Source of the DNA: Anticarsia gemmatalis
Lineage: Eukaryota; Arthropoda; Insecta; Lepidoptera; Erebidae
DNA length: 64,000 bases
Reading direction: 5' to 3'
NCBI RefSeq assembly: GCF_050436995.1
Contig: NC_134757.1
Location: forward strand, 7,700,501-7,764,500
The translations under genes were made by a program, and so were the position numbers. A model generated the notes under the pieces. It worked only from the letters and a program-made list of their open reading frames with translations. It made no database searches and was not told the DNA's origin. Positions 1-13,800 of the stretch are shown in pieces. Position 1 is the first letter of the stretch. Each line of letters starts with the position of its first letter.

Positions 1-3000
1 AAGATATAACAGCAATACAAAATCTCAAATATAAGTAATCCCACTTCGTCTCCAGGAATTCCGCAAGCTTTTGATGATTAAAATCGTTTCAAAAGGTTAT
101 ACGCTTGATTAAACGCTTTACTTTTACACATTTTATTTTCTTTCATTTTCAATAGCTATTAATGGATGCTTGCTTTACAAGACGCTGTATTTTTCCTCAT
201 GGGGTGAGTGACTCGTTTTGGCATAATAAAACACAATGGAAAAAAATATCGATTTAAATAATATGAAGTTGTTTCATCAGGTTGGTGGCCTAGTCTTTCT
301 TCCATCTATATTGAAATCGACTTCCAGTCTCACTGGATGCAGCTGAATACCATTATTTTACACAGAACGACTGCCTATCGGACATCCACAACCCAGTAAT
401 CTATGAAAAAGGCAGCCGGTTAGGATTAAAATGCTAAATTATCAAAAATAATGTTGAAGATATAATCGTTGGCTGCATCGACAACTTGCAAGAACTATTC
501 AAATATGATCACGTAAATATCTAAGAAGGCGTTAAAGTTTTATTCGTGTGTAATATCCATAAAATGATGTTATGAGTGTCATTAAACATTGTCGATCAAC
601 AGTGTTTCAAATGCTTCACATTACACAACGGTATGTAAATGTACACATGCACATTTAACTACGAACATTATTATTATCTTCTTTAAGTTTTCTTAGTATT
701 TTTATACGTCTTTAAAGAGTTCGATGACACTATTTAGTATGTTGGCTATAAGTACACACTTAGAATAAAATATGCCCGTGTTGCTCTTTTTTTTTTTAAA
801 GGTAAGTATGTTGTATATTTGTTTTTTTTTAATGACGACTAATGTCTTCATAACGCAGACTACTTATCGTGAGACAAAGGCGTAAATTATGAAATTTGCT
901 TGCATTTACATTGCATTATATCTAAGCCCTTACTAGCCTTTTCTTGGTTTTATAGAACTGTAGGAGTTGAAAAGTTATCATATAGTGTCTATTTCACTAT
1001 TGAAGTAGTTCAGACACGATAATGTGTTGCAGTACCTAGAGTGCTTTGACGCATAAGTGCCTTTTTTCAATGTGAGTCTGAGAATCATCAATTTTAGTCA
1101 TTTTTGTTAGTACAATGTTACGTAATTTCAAAACTTTCAAATTCATTTTATATAAAGGTTATGCGATGAAAAAAGACTCTTGACAGAGAAGAACAAACGC
1201 AATAAAAATTCAATTCTAAACGAATGATGAAAAACTAGTTCAACACAGTTTAACCGTAATTCCTTCGTTTTTAGACGGCTATTTTTCTTTCTTCGTTGCC
1301 AGTGAACTATGTAGTTGTCGAAAGAGAATAATTTAATTTAAAAGCTGATATATCGACACGGGGTATTAGAAATGATAGCAAAAGTTGGGCATCGATCGCA
1401 AAATTTTAGTTAAAAAAACCAACGGATAAAGAGGACTGGAACCCAAAACTAACCCTTGTCCCTAGTGTGTCAATTGGTTCAGTAACAGCCTACATTCTTT
1501 TTGATCAGCTCCTCGCATGATCAATTATTGTATCAACCACATTGTAAAACTTTTGGCGTTTGAAAAGAGTGGCCGTGAGTTTCTTGCTAGCTCTTCTCAT
1601 TCTCAGTAATTGTAACGACTATCATAAGAGTCAATATCGGACCTAAATTAATAAATGATTTGATATTGATTTTGATTTTGAAACAGGAATTATCGTTAGT
1701 GAATAGTGAATTCAGACAAAAGAAGAACTACATTTTACGTTTATATTTTTTAATCATTCTTTCGATTTAAATAATATCTACCGTATTATATACAATACGA
1801 ATTCTTAAAATAAAAGAAAGGTAGCTATTTAATTAACCTGTAATAAACACAAATACCAACGAGATTTAATTAGATATGATATTTAGTAACTTTGAATTAA
1901 CTCGCCATGTTAGTTTAGAGTCTACACTAACAGCGTAGAGGGTCTACGCCGTAGACATTGTGCCTTCCTGTGGGCGGTCGATTGCCATCTGAATGAATAT
2001 TGAATAAAAAGACAGGATTTATGACATGAGTTTCTTGACGAATTATGAGGGTGTGAAGGCACCTTCTGCATGCTCTCGGGTAGACTCAGGCGTAATGTTG
2101 TTTTGTATAATTAATTCACAAATGTCACGCACAAGCCGGTCAGTTTACGTCGACACTGCGACCTTTGTTTAGCTATTTTTCGGCGAGCTCGCTAATCTGT
2201 CACGTATAAAATTAAGTGACACTTCGTGTGTAATTTTCATATTTGACGTCGGTCACTTGGCGTTATTTTGTCAACATTTGCAAGTGTTTGAGAGGCCGCG
2301 CGTATGCGGAGCACGTTCGCCTCATCTTTATTAACAACAGTGGGATATTTTTCTTTAATATTTACATCACGGTGTGTCCGGCCTCTTAATTGACGCTTTG
2401 GCGCCTGATGAGCGCTATCTCTTAATGATTCTGCGTAGAGCACGCAACGGATACGAGCAGACATACCTAACGTGTCCCTGAACTACTTTGTATTGAATTA
2501 CTTATTGTAAAAGAGATAATTTGAAATCCCCCGTTTAAAAAGTCTGCGATTATCGCTAAAACATTTTATATGAAGCTATTTTTTAAAACGAAAACAATAA
2601 AACGCAAAAAGCCTAACATAACAAGTTTCCGCTCTGATGGAAGTTTCTGAATTTTAATTAGTGAGAATCAATTCTGAAATATGTGACGTGGAGCCGTGAT
2701 TCCGATTCGATTGTTGCATGTTTTAATTATTTTATTTTTAAGCAATTTACTTTAGAAATGAAATATGCCGTAGGAGGAACTGTTTTTTATCATTCAATAA
2801 CGAGGTGTTAATTATATGAAGGATCAATTAATATCGTTTTACAGTGAAACATAATCTGCGTTGTTATTAGAGCGGACGCGTAAGTGATATATCAATCGGT
2901 TTTTTGCTGCCAATTATTATTGTCTGGCGCCGGCGGCATCTGGACGTAGAATTTTTACATAAATGTAATATTGGCGCACATAATGCTATGATAACTTAGA

Positions 3001-4302
3001 GCTGGTACGGGAAACGTAATTGCAATAATGTTATTCAAACAAAATGTCTGAACATATCATGAATTCTTAATGTTATGCGCCTTCTCTGTTGATTCAGGTT
3101 TCCACACGTTAGTGTATGACGTGTTTCTTAATCATTTTCACTCAATATTTTGGTTCCTCTGAGTAACATTTTGTCTAAAAAGATTTAACGTAAATCGTGC
3201 GCTTAACTGACATACTGTAAAACCGAAATATCAGAACAGAATTTAATTTATATGTTTATAGATCTTTTATTTTTAGGTAGGGGAATTTTGTTAGCATAAC
3301 ATTTCATGTTGAAGAGTATCTTTTAAACATAACACGAGCATTAATTCCTATATCTAACACGAACGTGATATAGAAGCTGTAGTGTTGCAGCGGCAACATG
3401 CCACCTACAACATTTGCCATACTTTGTATAAATCCATCGGATTTGATAGTAGGGCCGATAGGATTGATAAAATTGAGAAGGTCATCGATATGATTTCATG
3501 GCGGCCGTGACGAATGTATGCGTTTTGTGGCAATTCCATTATCTAGAGTGCTCTCCACAGTTAATAACCGCACTTGAAGCTCAATGAAGTGGTGGATACA
3601 AATCTCACCGCGAAGTGCTACCGAATGATGTCACAATATTGCGTCAATAGTTCACTTTGAAGTGGACAGTACCCTCAATACTTCCCATTTGAAAAACTCA
3701 TCCTCTTCGCAACGTTGTCGGAAATTGTCCGTCTTATTTTCATTTCGCTCTTTTTACTTTGCCAATGAAGTTAAGGTTTCTACCACTCCAAGCGTTAAAT
3801 TTTCTGAAGGAGGATTAAATAGGTACTATTTCAAACTTATTTACTTAGATACTATTTAAAGCGATGTTACTGTATACGTGCGAAAACTATAAGGTTTCAC
3901 CACTTTTAACTATAGAATCTATCAAATGGCTTATCAGACGAAACTTTGGCACTTGTTTTCATATATTTGCTGTCACTTTATTTAGCAGGAAGGTTATCTG
4001 GTTCTTATTCACAAACTGTGAGACTGATGAACCTTAATAGCTTCTCATAACAATATTTTTTTAATAATTTCAAACCTTTACCAAAATACTAAAGGCAAAA
4101 AGCCTTACACGAAACGAATTCAAATGAATAGCAATTTGTCATGTCAGCGACAAATATGTTACTTTCCTACCAAGTGAATTGAGTGACAGAAACAGACGCT
4201 ATACCGATACAGTCGTACGTAGAAATATATCTGCAGAAGTTTCAACGATTTAAGAAGCTAATTTGTACTAGGAAAGTACGAAAAAAAAACATTTCTTAAA
4301 TA
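1..4302. other. Intergenic, no gene recognised
   Basis: Apart from the LINE tail at 1503-1680, there is only AT-rich sequence. A slightly GC-richer, unique-looking patch lies at 2030-2470 with no credible frame or splice sites. Confidence 0.6.
1503..1680 (+). repeat. 3' tail of a non-LTR retrotransposon (LINE)
   Basis: The stretch from GCTCCTCGCATGATCAATTA through GAGTTTCTTGCTAGCTCTTC to a run of TGATTTTGATTTTG matches another copy at 47009-47212 over its length, with small indels. The (TGATTT)n-like end is typical of a LINE 3' terminus. No reverse transcriptase reading frame remains. Confidence 0.55.
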
Positions 4303-4512
4303 TTAGGTTGGAGAAAAAGTCTTTTCGCATTATAGTATGTATGAACTTGTAATAATATCTCTTTGGCTTCAAGAATCACAAATTACGGTTCATTAGGTTT
4401 TTTTTCAGTGAGCTCGTGAAGTACCCAAATATCGAGCTTTTCTGTGTAGGGGACAGATTTTATTACAAGTGCATACATACTATAATGCGAAAAGACTTTT
4501 TCCCCGGCCTAA
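4303..4512. mobile_element. Mariner-type MITE, 210 bp
   Basis: Inverted termini starting TTAGGTTGGAGAAAAAGTC and ending GACTTTTTCCCCGGCCTAA pair over about 53 bp with few mismatches. TA dinucleotides flank both sides (4301-4302 and 4513-4514), as expected for Tc1/mariner target duplication. The 100-bp middle has no transposase frame, so it is a deletion derivative. Confidence 0.75.
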
Positions 4513-4552
4513 TATATTGATTTGAAAATCTTCAATATATTTGTTTCCAAAA

Positions 4553-4807
4553 TCTATACTTAATATTATAAAGCTGAAGAATTTTTTTGTTTGTTTGTTT
4601 GAACGCGCTAATCTCAGGAATTACTGGACCGATTTGAAAAATTCTTTCAATGTTAGATAGTCCATTTATTGAGGAAGGTTATAGGCTATATATCATCACG
4701 CTACTACCTATAGGAACAGAGTACCAGTGAAAAATGTTACAAAAACGGGGAAAATTTTGACCCATTCTCTATTATGTGACGCAAGCGAAGTTGCGCGGGG
4801 CAGCTAG
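4553..4807 (+). mobile_element. Lep1-like non-autonomous Helitron
   Basis: Begins TCTATACTTAATATTATAAA, has a GTTT microsatellite, and ends GCGCGGGGCAGCTAG followed by T, after a short GC-rich stem made by GCAAGCGAAGTTGC. TC start, CTAG end and no target duplication are Helitron traits. One of about nine copies in this window. Confidence 0.8.
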
Positions 4808-6967
4808 TAATATATAAAAGTAGTAACTGTAGGAAACAGGCCACACCGTTAGCTTTAAAGCTTATTGGTAACTGATGTCCTAAATTCTCTTCTACCAGCT
4901 GCGAACCTTGCTTAAAAGGCTCTCTTCTCAGTTGTTGGACTGTAGTAGTAAAGAAACACTTGGTTAAAACTCTCATTGAAAAAAAATATGCCTTGATTCA
5001 TAGGTATATTATCAGGCTTTAATACATTGTGCAGTGGTTTATTCATTCTGTTTCATCTCTGAGCTCAATGTTCCCACAGCGCGGTTGTACTGTTTTAAAC
5101 AAACATCGACGAGTAAACGAGAGCGGTATCAATCAAACTCTCAATGCGATTAAACCAATCCAATACTTTCAATCACATAGGTACAGTTTTGCTATTCTAT
5201 AACAATAACAGGCTCCTTATTCTGTTCAATTTTAACTATTGCTAGATTTTTTTTTCTAACACATTTTATACTCCTATATAGTAAGTTTAGAGAGGGTTAT
5301 GAAACGCTTATAGCTACTTGCGCACATCGGTCGGAAAACGATCTGTGGGTTAAGCAACCCTTGGCGCGGTCATTCCATAGATGGGTGACCGCATAGAAGT
5401 ATTTGATCTGAGAGTCTCCCCGCTTCGGAGGGCACGTTACAAGTCGGTCCCGGATCTTATCAATTAAGATAACAGTCGTTAAGCCAGGCCTTTCTTGCGT
5501 TTGAGCAAATTTGACACTAGGTTGATCACTAACCATACGATAGAACAGAATAGCGAGGTTTATTATCTTGGATACGTAAAGTATCAAAGCTCTTCAGTAC
5601 AAAATACAATATATCAATATATCATTAATTGATATTAAGTTCATTCGTAGCCTGCTACGGCGTAGTTCTACGAACATGTAGCACACGTAGCTACACACAA
5701 TTACCTTTAGAATTCGTAGAGATCTGGATTTAAAGATGTTTCATAGTCACCTCGTAGTATACTTTTTCCTGATTACCTAATATCATAAGTTTTGTTGAAA
5801 TATGTGTGACAATGTGATTTTGTTATGTAAAAAATTAAAAAACTTAAAACCCACGCCGGTAGTTTAACTTTAAACAATCCCACTTGTTTTAATATTAAGG
5901 CTAACCGTGAGGCAATCCCTCAAGATCGGATTGTTAGTCCTCCGATATATCATCCGATATACCTACTTTCACAGCATCGGCCTGACCATAGTCGCTCTAA
6001 TCCGTTGCATAGAAGAAAACTATTACATAAGAATGAGTACGTTTTACAAACCGTTTTATTTTATATATGTATGTATTTTGTCTAAGTTTCAACGTATCAC
6101 AGTATTTTGATAGACACGCGCAGATTGAAGCGCTCCCCGTGCCGTGATGCGAGTGATGTGACGTATCTCAAGGGTATTAAATAAAATTTAGGTCACCTAC
6201 ATATTCTGTTGATTCGTGCTTTCATTATATTGATATTATTTTATTGAATCGTTCACAAACGGCGAGAGAAATTGACCTAGCGTATTTAAAATGTATATTG
6301 TTTCAAACAGTATTCTGTCAATAATAATAAATTGTTCAATTTAATTTTATTCATGAACGAGGTCCTCCGAAAGGTATTGATATCACATTTAACACTTTAT
6401 TATAATTATACAAAGGTATCGATGTCGCATAAAGGTCATCATAATGAATTATTCACGACAACGTTGATTAAAATACTTTCGTCGACATAAAAGATAGACT
6501 ACGTATTACCGGGAGTTTATTGCATAAATTTTGCAATGGACAACTATACACATTACACATGTCCAGTCAGAGATAGCATCGCTAAATCTAACATGAATAC
6601 TCCCGGCTCTACACACTCACATACAGTTACTGTTATTCAATTCAATTAATAAATGTTCTTTTTTTGTACAGTCCAATACAGTAAAACGATTTTTGCTAAT
6701 TCCTATATTTTAAACGTCGTAGGCGGCTTAAGCAGATAATTTACATTGGAACATGGAACTCGGTTGAAGACGGTTTTTCCTTAAAACTTATTGATAACAG
6801 AGCTAGATTTGTTGGAAATTGGAAAAGTTGATTAATGAATCCCCTTTGTGGCTGTCACAACATCTCCGAATTGATTATGGACGACATCTCGAGACAGTGA
6901 GGCATCGGCGGCGGCTCCCATCTGAGAACCTCGAACATCTCCGCCGATATTCAAGCATCTATACTAA
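4808..6967. other. Intergenic, no gene recognised
   Basis: Holds the repeat at 5340-5590. The short open frames here have no homology that I recognise. 6880-6960 has a GC-rich bit (GGCATCGGCGGCGGCTCCCA) of unknown origin. Confidence 0.5.
5340..5590. repeat. Dispersed repeat (SINE-like, unnamed)
   Basis: A block with CTTCGGAGGGCACGTTA, GATAACAGTCGTTAAGCC and CACTAGGTTGATCACTA. The same blocks recur at 16915-17060, in reverse at 35650-35890, and in part near 59310 and 62960-63070. It is moderately GC-rich and has no coding frame. I do not know its family name. Confidence 0.5.
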
Positions 6968-7218
6968 TCTATACTAATATTATAAAGCTGAAGAGTTTGT
7001 TTGTTTGTTTGAACGAGCTAATCTCAGGAACTACTGGTTCGAATTGAAAAAAAACTTTTTGTGTTGAATAAACCATTTATCGAGGAAAGCTTTAGGCTAT
7101 ATAACATCACGCTACAGCCATCAGGAGCGGAGTAGCAACGAAAAATGTTACAAAAACGGGGAAAATTATGAGCCATTCTCTTTTATGTGACGCAAGCGAA
7201 GTTGCGCGGGTTAGCTAG
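6968..7218 (+). mobile_element. Lep1-like non-autonomous Helitron
   Basis: Same family, TCTATACTAATATTATAAAG to TTAGCTAG. Preceded at 6957-6967 by a partial echo of its own start (TCTATACTAA), suggesting insertion next to an older end. Confidence 0.8.
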
Positions 7219-7855
7219 TCTAATACACTCGTAGTCGACGAATCACAATTTTAAAAACGAATTCAAAAAATATTCTCCCAAACACTTAACGAAGAGCAAA
7301 AGATAAAATACTGATGTCACTAGTCGATAACGTTTTTTTATTATTCAAATCCCTGAGTGCAAATAAGTTTTATGTAAATAAAATACTTTTTACTAGTTCA
7401 CATTTATTCAGGAGAATAGTTAAATAGTTTAGTGCTGTTTAGGTTTTAATTATACGCACCTACTTACAAGTGAACTACAGCTGGGCTTTAATTATCAAAT
7501 TGCAAATGACTTTGCTAATAACTAAACGAGATACAGTCAGCACCAAAGGAAGCTTAACAACTTCATATTTTCAAAACTTCTGTGTTACGTAACTTTAATA
7601 AATAACTGATCAAAATCATGTAGAATGAGTTAGAATTAAACTTTTCAATCAATGGCAAATGTTATTTCCATGGAATAATGTGCACACTTTCCACGTATAT
7701 AGGGTTTCAAAAGATTGAGTATGATCAACTGCTTTTGGAGCTGACTGTATACATGTTATTTTAATATTATGTCAATGTAAAGTAATGAATGTGGAATAAA
7801 TTGTAGAAAGGGTGTTACTTCGTTTTAAGTACTTTTCGTTGGTAAGTACTTGTGT

Positions 7856-10800
7856 TTATGTGTCGAGCAACTGAGGGTCCTTCGGCAGTGAAATCTTGAA
7901 CTGCAGCAGCACGATCAAGTAAATAGCGATCATGCTGATTGCCTGTGAACAAACGTTAATTTATTAGTAGATAGAGTTACAAAACTGTCCAAACAAATTC
8001 TAAACTGTTTTCCGTAGCAAGCATATTAGGAAAACAGATGGCACTGATTAAAATTATTAATTGCAACCCATTATACCTAATTGTTATTTTTCACGGACTT
8101 ATGAAAATTACAAAGTATATTGTTAAGAAAAATATTGCGGTGTTCAATATTGCAAAGAAAGTATTAAGGGTTTTAAGCGACATTTAGTGCTGATTCTAAA
8201 ATAGCAGTATCTTTGTCCCCATTCAAAGATTACCAATGAATCATTCTTATTTCTTTCTGTAATTAATGATCTAAATAAGATATAGATTATGAAAAGTACA
8301 TATAAAAGAGCAGATTTTCAAGCTAAAAAGATTTAAATGAATAAATTTACTGAGTTTTCTATAATTAAGTAGCCTTGCCAACATAATGTCAGCCTTGATC
8401 TACGAATGATATAATATCAACCCTTTTCTTTTTCTCGTTATATTCGATATCGATTTCCAACTAAACCTGTTATCCACTATCCAATTTGGCTTCTTTGAAA
8501 TCGTCTTTTAAAAGAAATAATGAACTTTTGAGTATCTGTTTATCTTTACGTGAAATAAAGTAAATCATTTTACGTTGGTACAGTCTGGCTTCTAGTAATC
8601 TCGACGTACCTATAAAGTAGTTCATAGTTTTGTAGTTAGATACATCATAAATCAATGTACATAATGTTATATATAACATAATGTCTATTTACAGAACAGT
8701 TTTAAGTAAAAGCATATTTTTGCATCTTTACTTATTTTTATACATATTATAAAAATCGTTAGACAATTATTATGACATGAAACTGATATTAGTTTTCTCA
8801 AAATATTATCGTAATATGCCACCCACAATCGTAAGAGGATACCATGTTGTGTGGTTTAGGCAGTTAGCAAAAGGGTCATGCATATGTAGAAACATTGCGG
8901 TTTAGTCATTGATATTCCCTCAGTCGCCTCCGCTTTGTAACATCACAGTTTGACACTAATAAGACGACTGAAATATGTAAGTAATAGTAAGCCAAGGTTC
9001 CGGCCCACCTTACCCAGCTATTTTATCACTAAAACTAAAATGCTTTGATATTTATTTATATGTTGTAGGAAGAGGAACGTTATGAAAAATGATTATTCAA
9101 ATTCCACTTAGAAATGTTATATAGGAATGCATTGCGGAGAGAATTCCACTTTTCCTCATTCATTTACGAGTACCATGCATAATAATACCCTTCTAGCCGT
9201 TATCCGGCTACGGCGGCCAATTACATTGGAACTGGCCAACGTTGTAGGACTTCGTTTGTAGTGCCCTAGCACGTACACACTCTATTCCTTCACTCTCAAA
9301 GCACGGCGGAACGGATTGAGAGGTACTCTTTGAGGCACAATTTTCTAACTCCGGGAAACCTCGAGCCCGTCCCAGGATTTAAACCTGAGATCTCTACCTG
9401 GCAGTCGCATCAATACACTGCCGACCGCACCTCTAAAGCAGCTACCGTGCATAATGTTTGTGTAAATTTGTACCATTTTATTAACGCAAATTAGAATATA
9501 AAGCCAAAGTGTGTTGGTTTACTGATAGACACCTGTCAGTCAGTAAGCTGTGTTTTGTATTACGTACTGTTTAATCCCACTACTAGGAATTATAAACGCG
9601 AGATCTTATACATATAACTTGTAGATGTATACCTAAACTACTGAATATATTTTGTGATACCTACACAGATAGCTCTGGTTTTATTACTTCTGTAAGAGTT
9701 TCAGTTAGTTTAGCAGAAATTTGTGAGTTGATTTCATACGCTTACTGTTTTACATATCTTTTATCCATACTTACACCACTGATCTATAAGTAGGAAGTTT
9801 GTTCACTATGGACTATATAACTTGAGGAATCTTTCCAGACATTCGTAGGTCGTCAGCGGTTGGTACCTACTTTGGTAGTATCCCAAACCAAAATCTTTCT
9901 TGTGGCGTGAAAAATTGTTCCCAGAAATATTATTAAACTTATTTAACAAAATGTTTAATACAAGTACTTACAGATGTCAGTAATTCCCTGTTGACCTCGG
10001 CGTAACCTTTCAAACTGACGACCGCCGGGTTCATCTCTATAGCTTGAATGAAGTGATCGATCTAAAATAAAAGTACGTCTTAAGCTTCAGTCTTAATTTC
10101 ATATTAAATATTATTTTAACGCGAATATAGTCTTTACTTCAAATTAACTCTTATTTTGTACGGAGGAAAGTATGTGCATAATATATCAACACTGTCTCGT
10201 AAACATACATTTAGATTTGTAGGACAAAAAAAAAGAAAATTTCTAACCTATATATTTTTATTCTCAAATATGTATAAAGAAGTGAATCGTCAAATAAGTA
10301 TGTTTGTAAGTGCAAAACTCAAAAACGGCTTAACCTTAACATCGATTTGGTAGACCTGTCAAATCTTTTGTCTCATACTTTAAAGAACCGACGGATTTTA
10401 ACGAATTCAACACCTGCTGAATGTCAAAAATACGATATAATTATATTATAATACTAGCTGACCCGCGCAACTTCGCTTGCGCCACCTAAGAGAATGGGTC
10501 AAAATTTTCCCCGTTTTTGTAACATTTTTCGTTGCTACTCCGCTCCTAATGACCGTAGCGTGATGTTATATAGCCTATAGCCTTCCTCGATAAATGGGCT
10601 ATCTAACACTGAAAGAATTTTTCAAATCGGACCAGTAGTTCCTGAGATTAGCGCGTTCAAACAAACAAACAAACAAACAATCAAACAAACAAACAAACTC
10701 TTCAGCTTTATTATATTAGTATAGATAGCCTTCCTCGATAAATGGGCTATCTAACACTGAAAGAATTTTTCAAATCGGACCAGTAGTTCCTGAGATTAGC

Positions 10801-13800
10801 GCGTTCAAACAAACAAACAAACAAACAATCAAACAAACAAACAAACTCTTCAGCTTTATTATATTAGTATAGATTTAAGATCTTATTTCGTATCAATACC
10901 GTGTCTAGAACAAGCTAGATTTTTTGGTAATGACATTTCTATTTTGTTTTAGTACTTGAGTTTACTTGGCAAAAATCAGATTGACAGAATATACCCTCCA
11001 GATAATAGTACCTTTTATGAAATATGTCTATTACTAGCTGACCCGCGCAACTTCGCTTGCGCCACATAAGAGAGAATGGGTTAAAATTTTTCCCCGTTTT
11101 TGTAACATTTTTTACTGGTACTCTACTCCTACTGATTGTAAGGTGATGATATATAGCCTATAAGCCTTCCTCGATAAATGGGCTATCTAACACTGAAAGA
11201 ATTTTTCTAATTGGACCAGTAGTCCCTGAGATTAGCGCGTTCAAACAAACAAACAAACAAACTCTTCAGCTTATAATATTAGTATAGATTTATCTATTAT
11301 TTTAAGCAAATATCTATCCAATTTTGTAAAAAAAAACAAATAGTACATTTTTTGGCACACGGTCACTTGATTGAAGTCTTAGCTGAGCTTGTACTATGGT
11401 AACCAAATAACTGATAAACATAACGTCAATCTGGGTAACTTTGAATCATTTGGGTAACATTGACAGTACAATACACATACAATTTAAAGTATACCTCTTT
11501 TTGTGTCGGCCTGTCAACTGTGAGGACGTCAATAGACAACAACGTATCTTGTACACCAGCCGCGACCTGCGAAATATTTAAAACTTGTGTTTTTAATTTA
11601 AAATTAAAAACAAACCTTTATCTTTATTTTGTTGATTTACTTTATAATTAGGGGTAAAAACGAGACCTTATTACTGAGACTTCGCTGTCTGTCTGTCGCC
11701 AGTCTTTGCTGTCTCATGAATCGCGATAGTTAGACAGTTGACATATCTTCAGGCTTTTTTATAAAAAAAAATCATAATGAACGCTCTGCGCGAATCAAAC
11801 TCACACTTTGCCGGTTATTTTGTACTGTTTTGGTTTCAGCACATATTATTATATCAGATGGAATTTTGACAGATGTTTTGATACATCATCAACATTTAAA
11901 CTGGTGCTAAGTACAGTTGAAATGTAAACATAACTGTGAATATATAACGATTGTAAACATTCATGCACAAATAAATCTATTGATTTTTAATGTAAAGCAA
12001 GCACAAAAGAACGCAAAATATAGGCTTTGAAGTTAAGGAGGGGGATAAAAGATCAATTATTCGATTTGATTGTTTGTTGAGTCGTTGTCCTAATAGACTG
12101 TGATTGCGGGGAAGGATGCGAACTGATCTTCGCATCTTTGCGTAAATGCATACATTATCATGGAAATCATGGAATAGAAAGAACGATCGTATTTTATAAC
12201 AAAAAAAACAGGCCTTTTTAAGTATTTTTCTGAGTATGTTACTACGAATGAGTATCGAGTTATAGTAGAATTGACATTGACCCATATGGTTACACGAATT
12301 TGTCGGAGTTCGATTTGAAAAAAGTCGATCAATGGCGTCGATCAACGTTCTATCGTATAACTATAGTGGATGCAATATCGGTATTTATTAGACGAATTGC
12401 TTAATCGGTCGTCGACGACCAAAGAACATGTACGTATTTTTATATATTGCATAGGTTATTAACTCATCATCATCATCATTGGCCTGTGTCCAACTATTGC
12501 AGATGATTCAGTTATTAACTATGCAATATATAAAATATGTTCACCTAATATATAAAAATCTTGTGTAACAATGTTTGTTCCCGTACTTCTCTGAAACGGT
12601 TTCACCGATTCTCTAGAATTTTGTTAGCATATTGAGCAGGTCTGAGAATAGGCCAACATCTATTTTTCATACCCCTTAGTGATAAGTGTAGCCCACCCCT
12701 AACATTTTTTTTAATTTATTTGGTATTATAACGTTTGCCGGATCCGTTAGTAATATATATAATAAATACTTATACCTTCAGTGTGGATTTATGTGAACAA
12801 TCAACGAATATGAAGAGTAGCGTGGAGCAGTACGCAGCGTCGACAACAAGGCCGACCTCTTTGAAGCTGAACCTGAATCCGTGGTCTACAATCTCTGATA
12901 AAGCTCCGTACACCGCGATCGTTATATTCGCAAACCTGAAAACAAATAATTTATTTCTATGCCTGACTCTTTTGAACTTTCAGTCGGTCTCGTCAGCTCT
13001 TATAGTGTAAAAAGTGGCCACTGCCACTCTTACTCTATCCACCGACTAATATAAAATAAAGTAAAGATACATATAGTATAAGTGAATATAGAGCAGATTA
13101 TTTATAGATCAATGGTATACCCAATAATAGCACACACACTTAGATTACAGATTCAGACTTTTAACAGAATATTTGTAATACAGGCTCGGCTGGTTAAGTA
13201 AAAAAGGTGACAAAAACCAATGTATAATAAAATTCAGATATGTATATCGATACCCACATGAAGAGACAATAAGTTGAATAAGTTCTTGCGTAAGCGTTCC
13301 CCAGTGACTGAAGTTGTTCGGACAAGTTGAGCCACAGGTAACGGTATCGAGATATCAGTTTCGATGTACACTCTATCCCCACATCCTGGTTATAAACAGA
13401 TAGTAAAAAATGCAATTAATTTCGATTCAGACAACTTCCACCACTACTACTACTACTACACCACTACTAGACAGTAAACTATATGTTTATGAAAAAAACT
13501 AAAACTGATTAACACTAATTTATTGCTGAGAAAACGCCGTATCTCTTCAGCATTTAGCCTTAGAGATAATTCTCAGTGATGCTTATTTTAATAACTTTCG
13601 CTACAATACACGTTAGAGTACGAGATTTATGTGTAACTAAAAATTGCAATAACACATTCGAAAATATTATGAAACTTACCCTGCGGAAACATTCTGAAAG
13701 GCTTTGCGAAGCTATTTTTATCCCTCTGCAATTGATGTACCACAGAGCACAGTTCATGTTGATCATCGTTATGATGTGGTAATACGCCGAGGTATGGATC

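Noticed and set aside
10660..10860. CRISPR-like array of short repeats
   Set aside because: The CAAA repeats are the microsatellite inside Lep1 Helitrons; there are no unique spacers and the genome is eukaryotic.
12735..13010. Plus-strand 91-aa frame
   Set aside because: It is the shadow of gustatory receptor exon 6 on the other strand.
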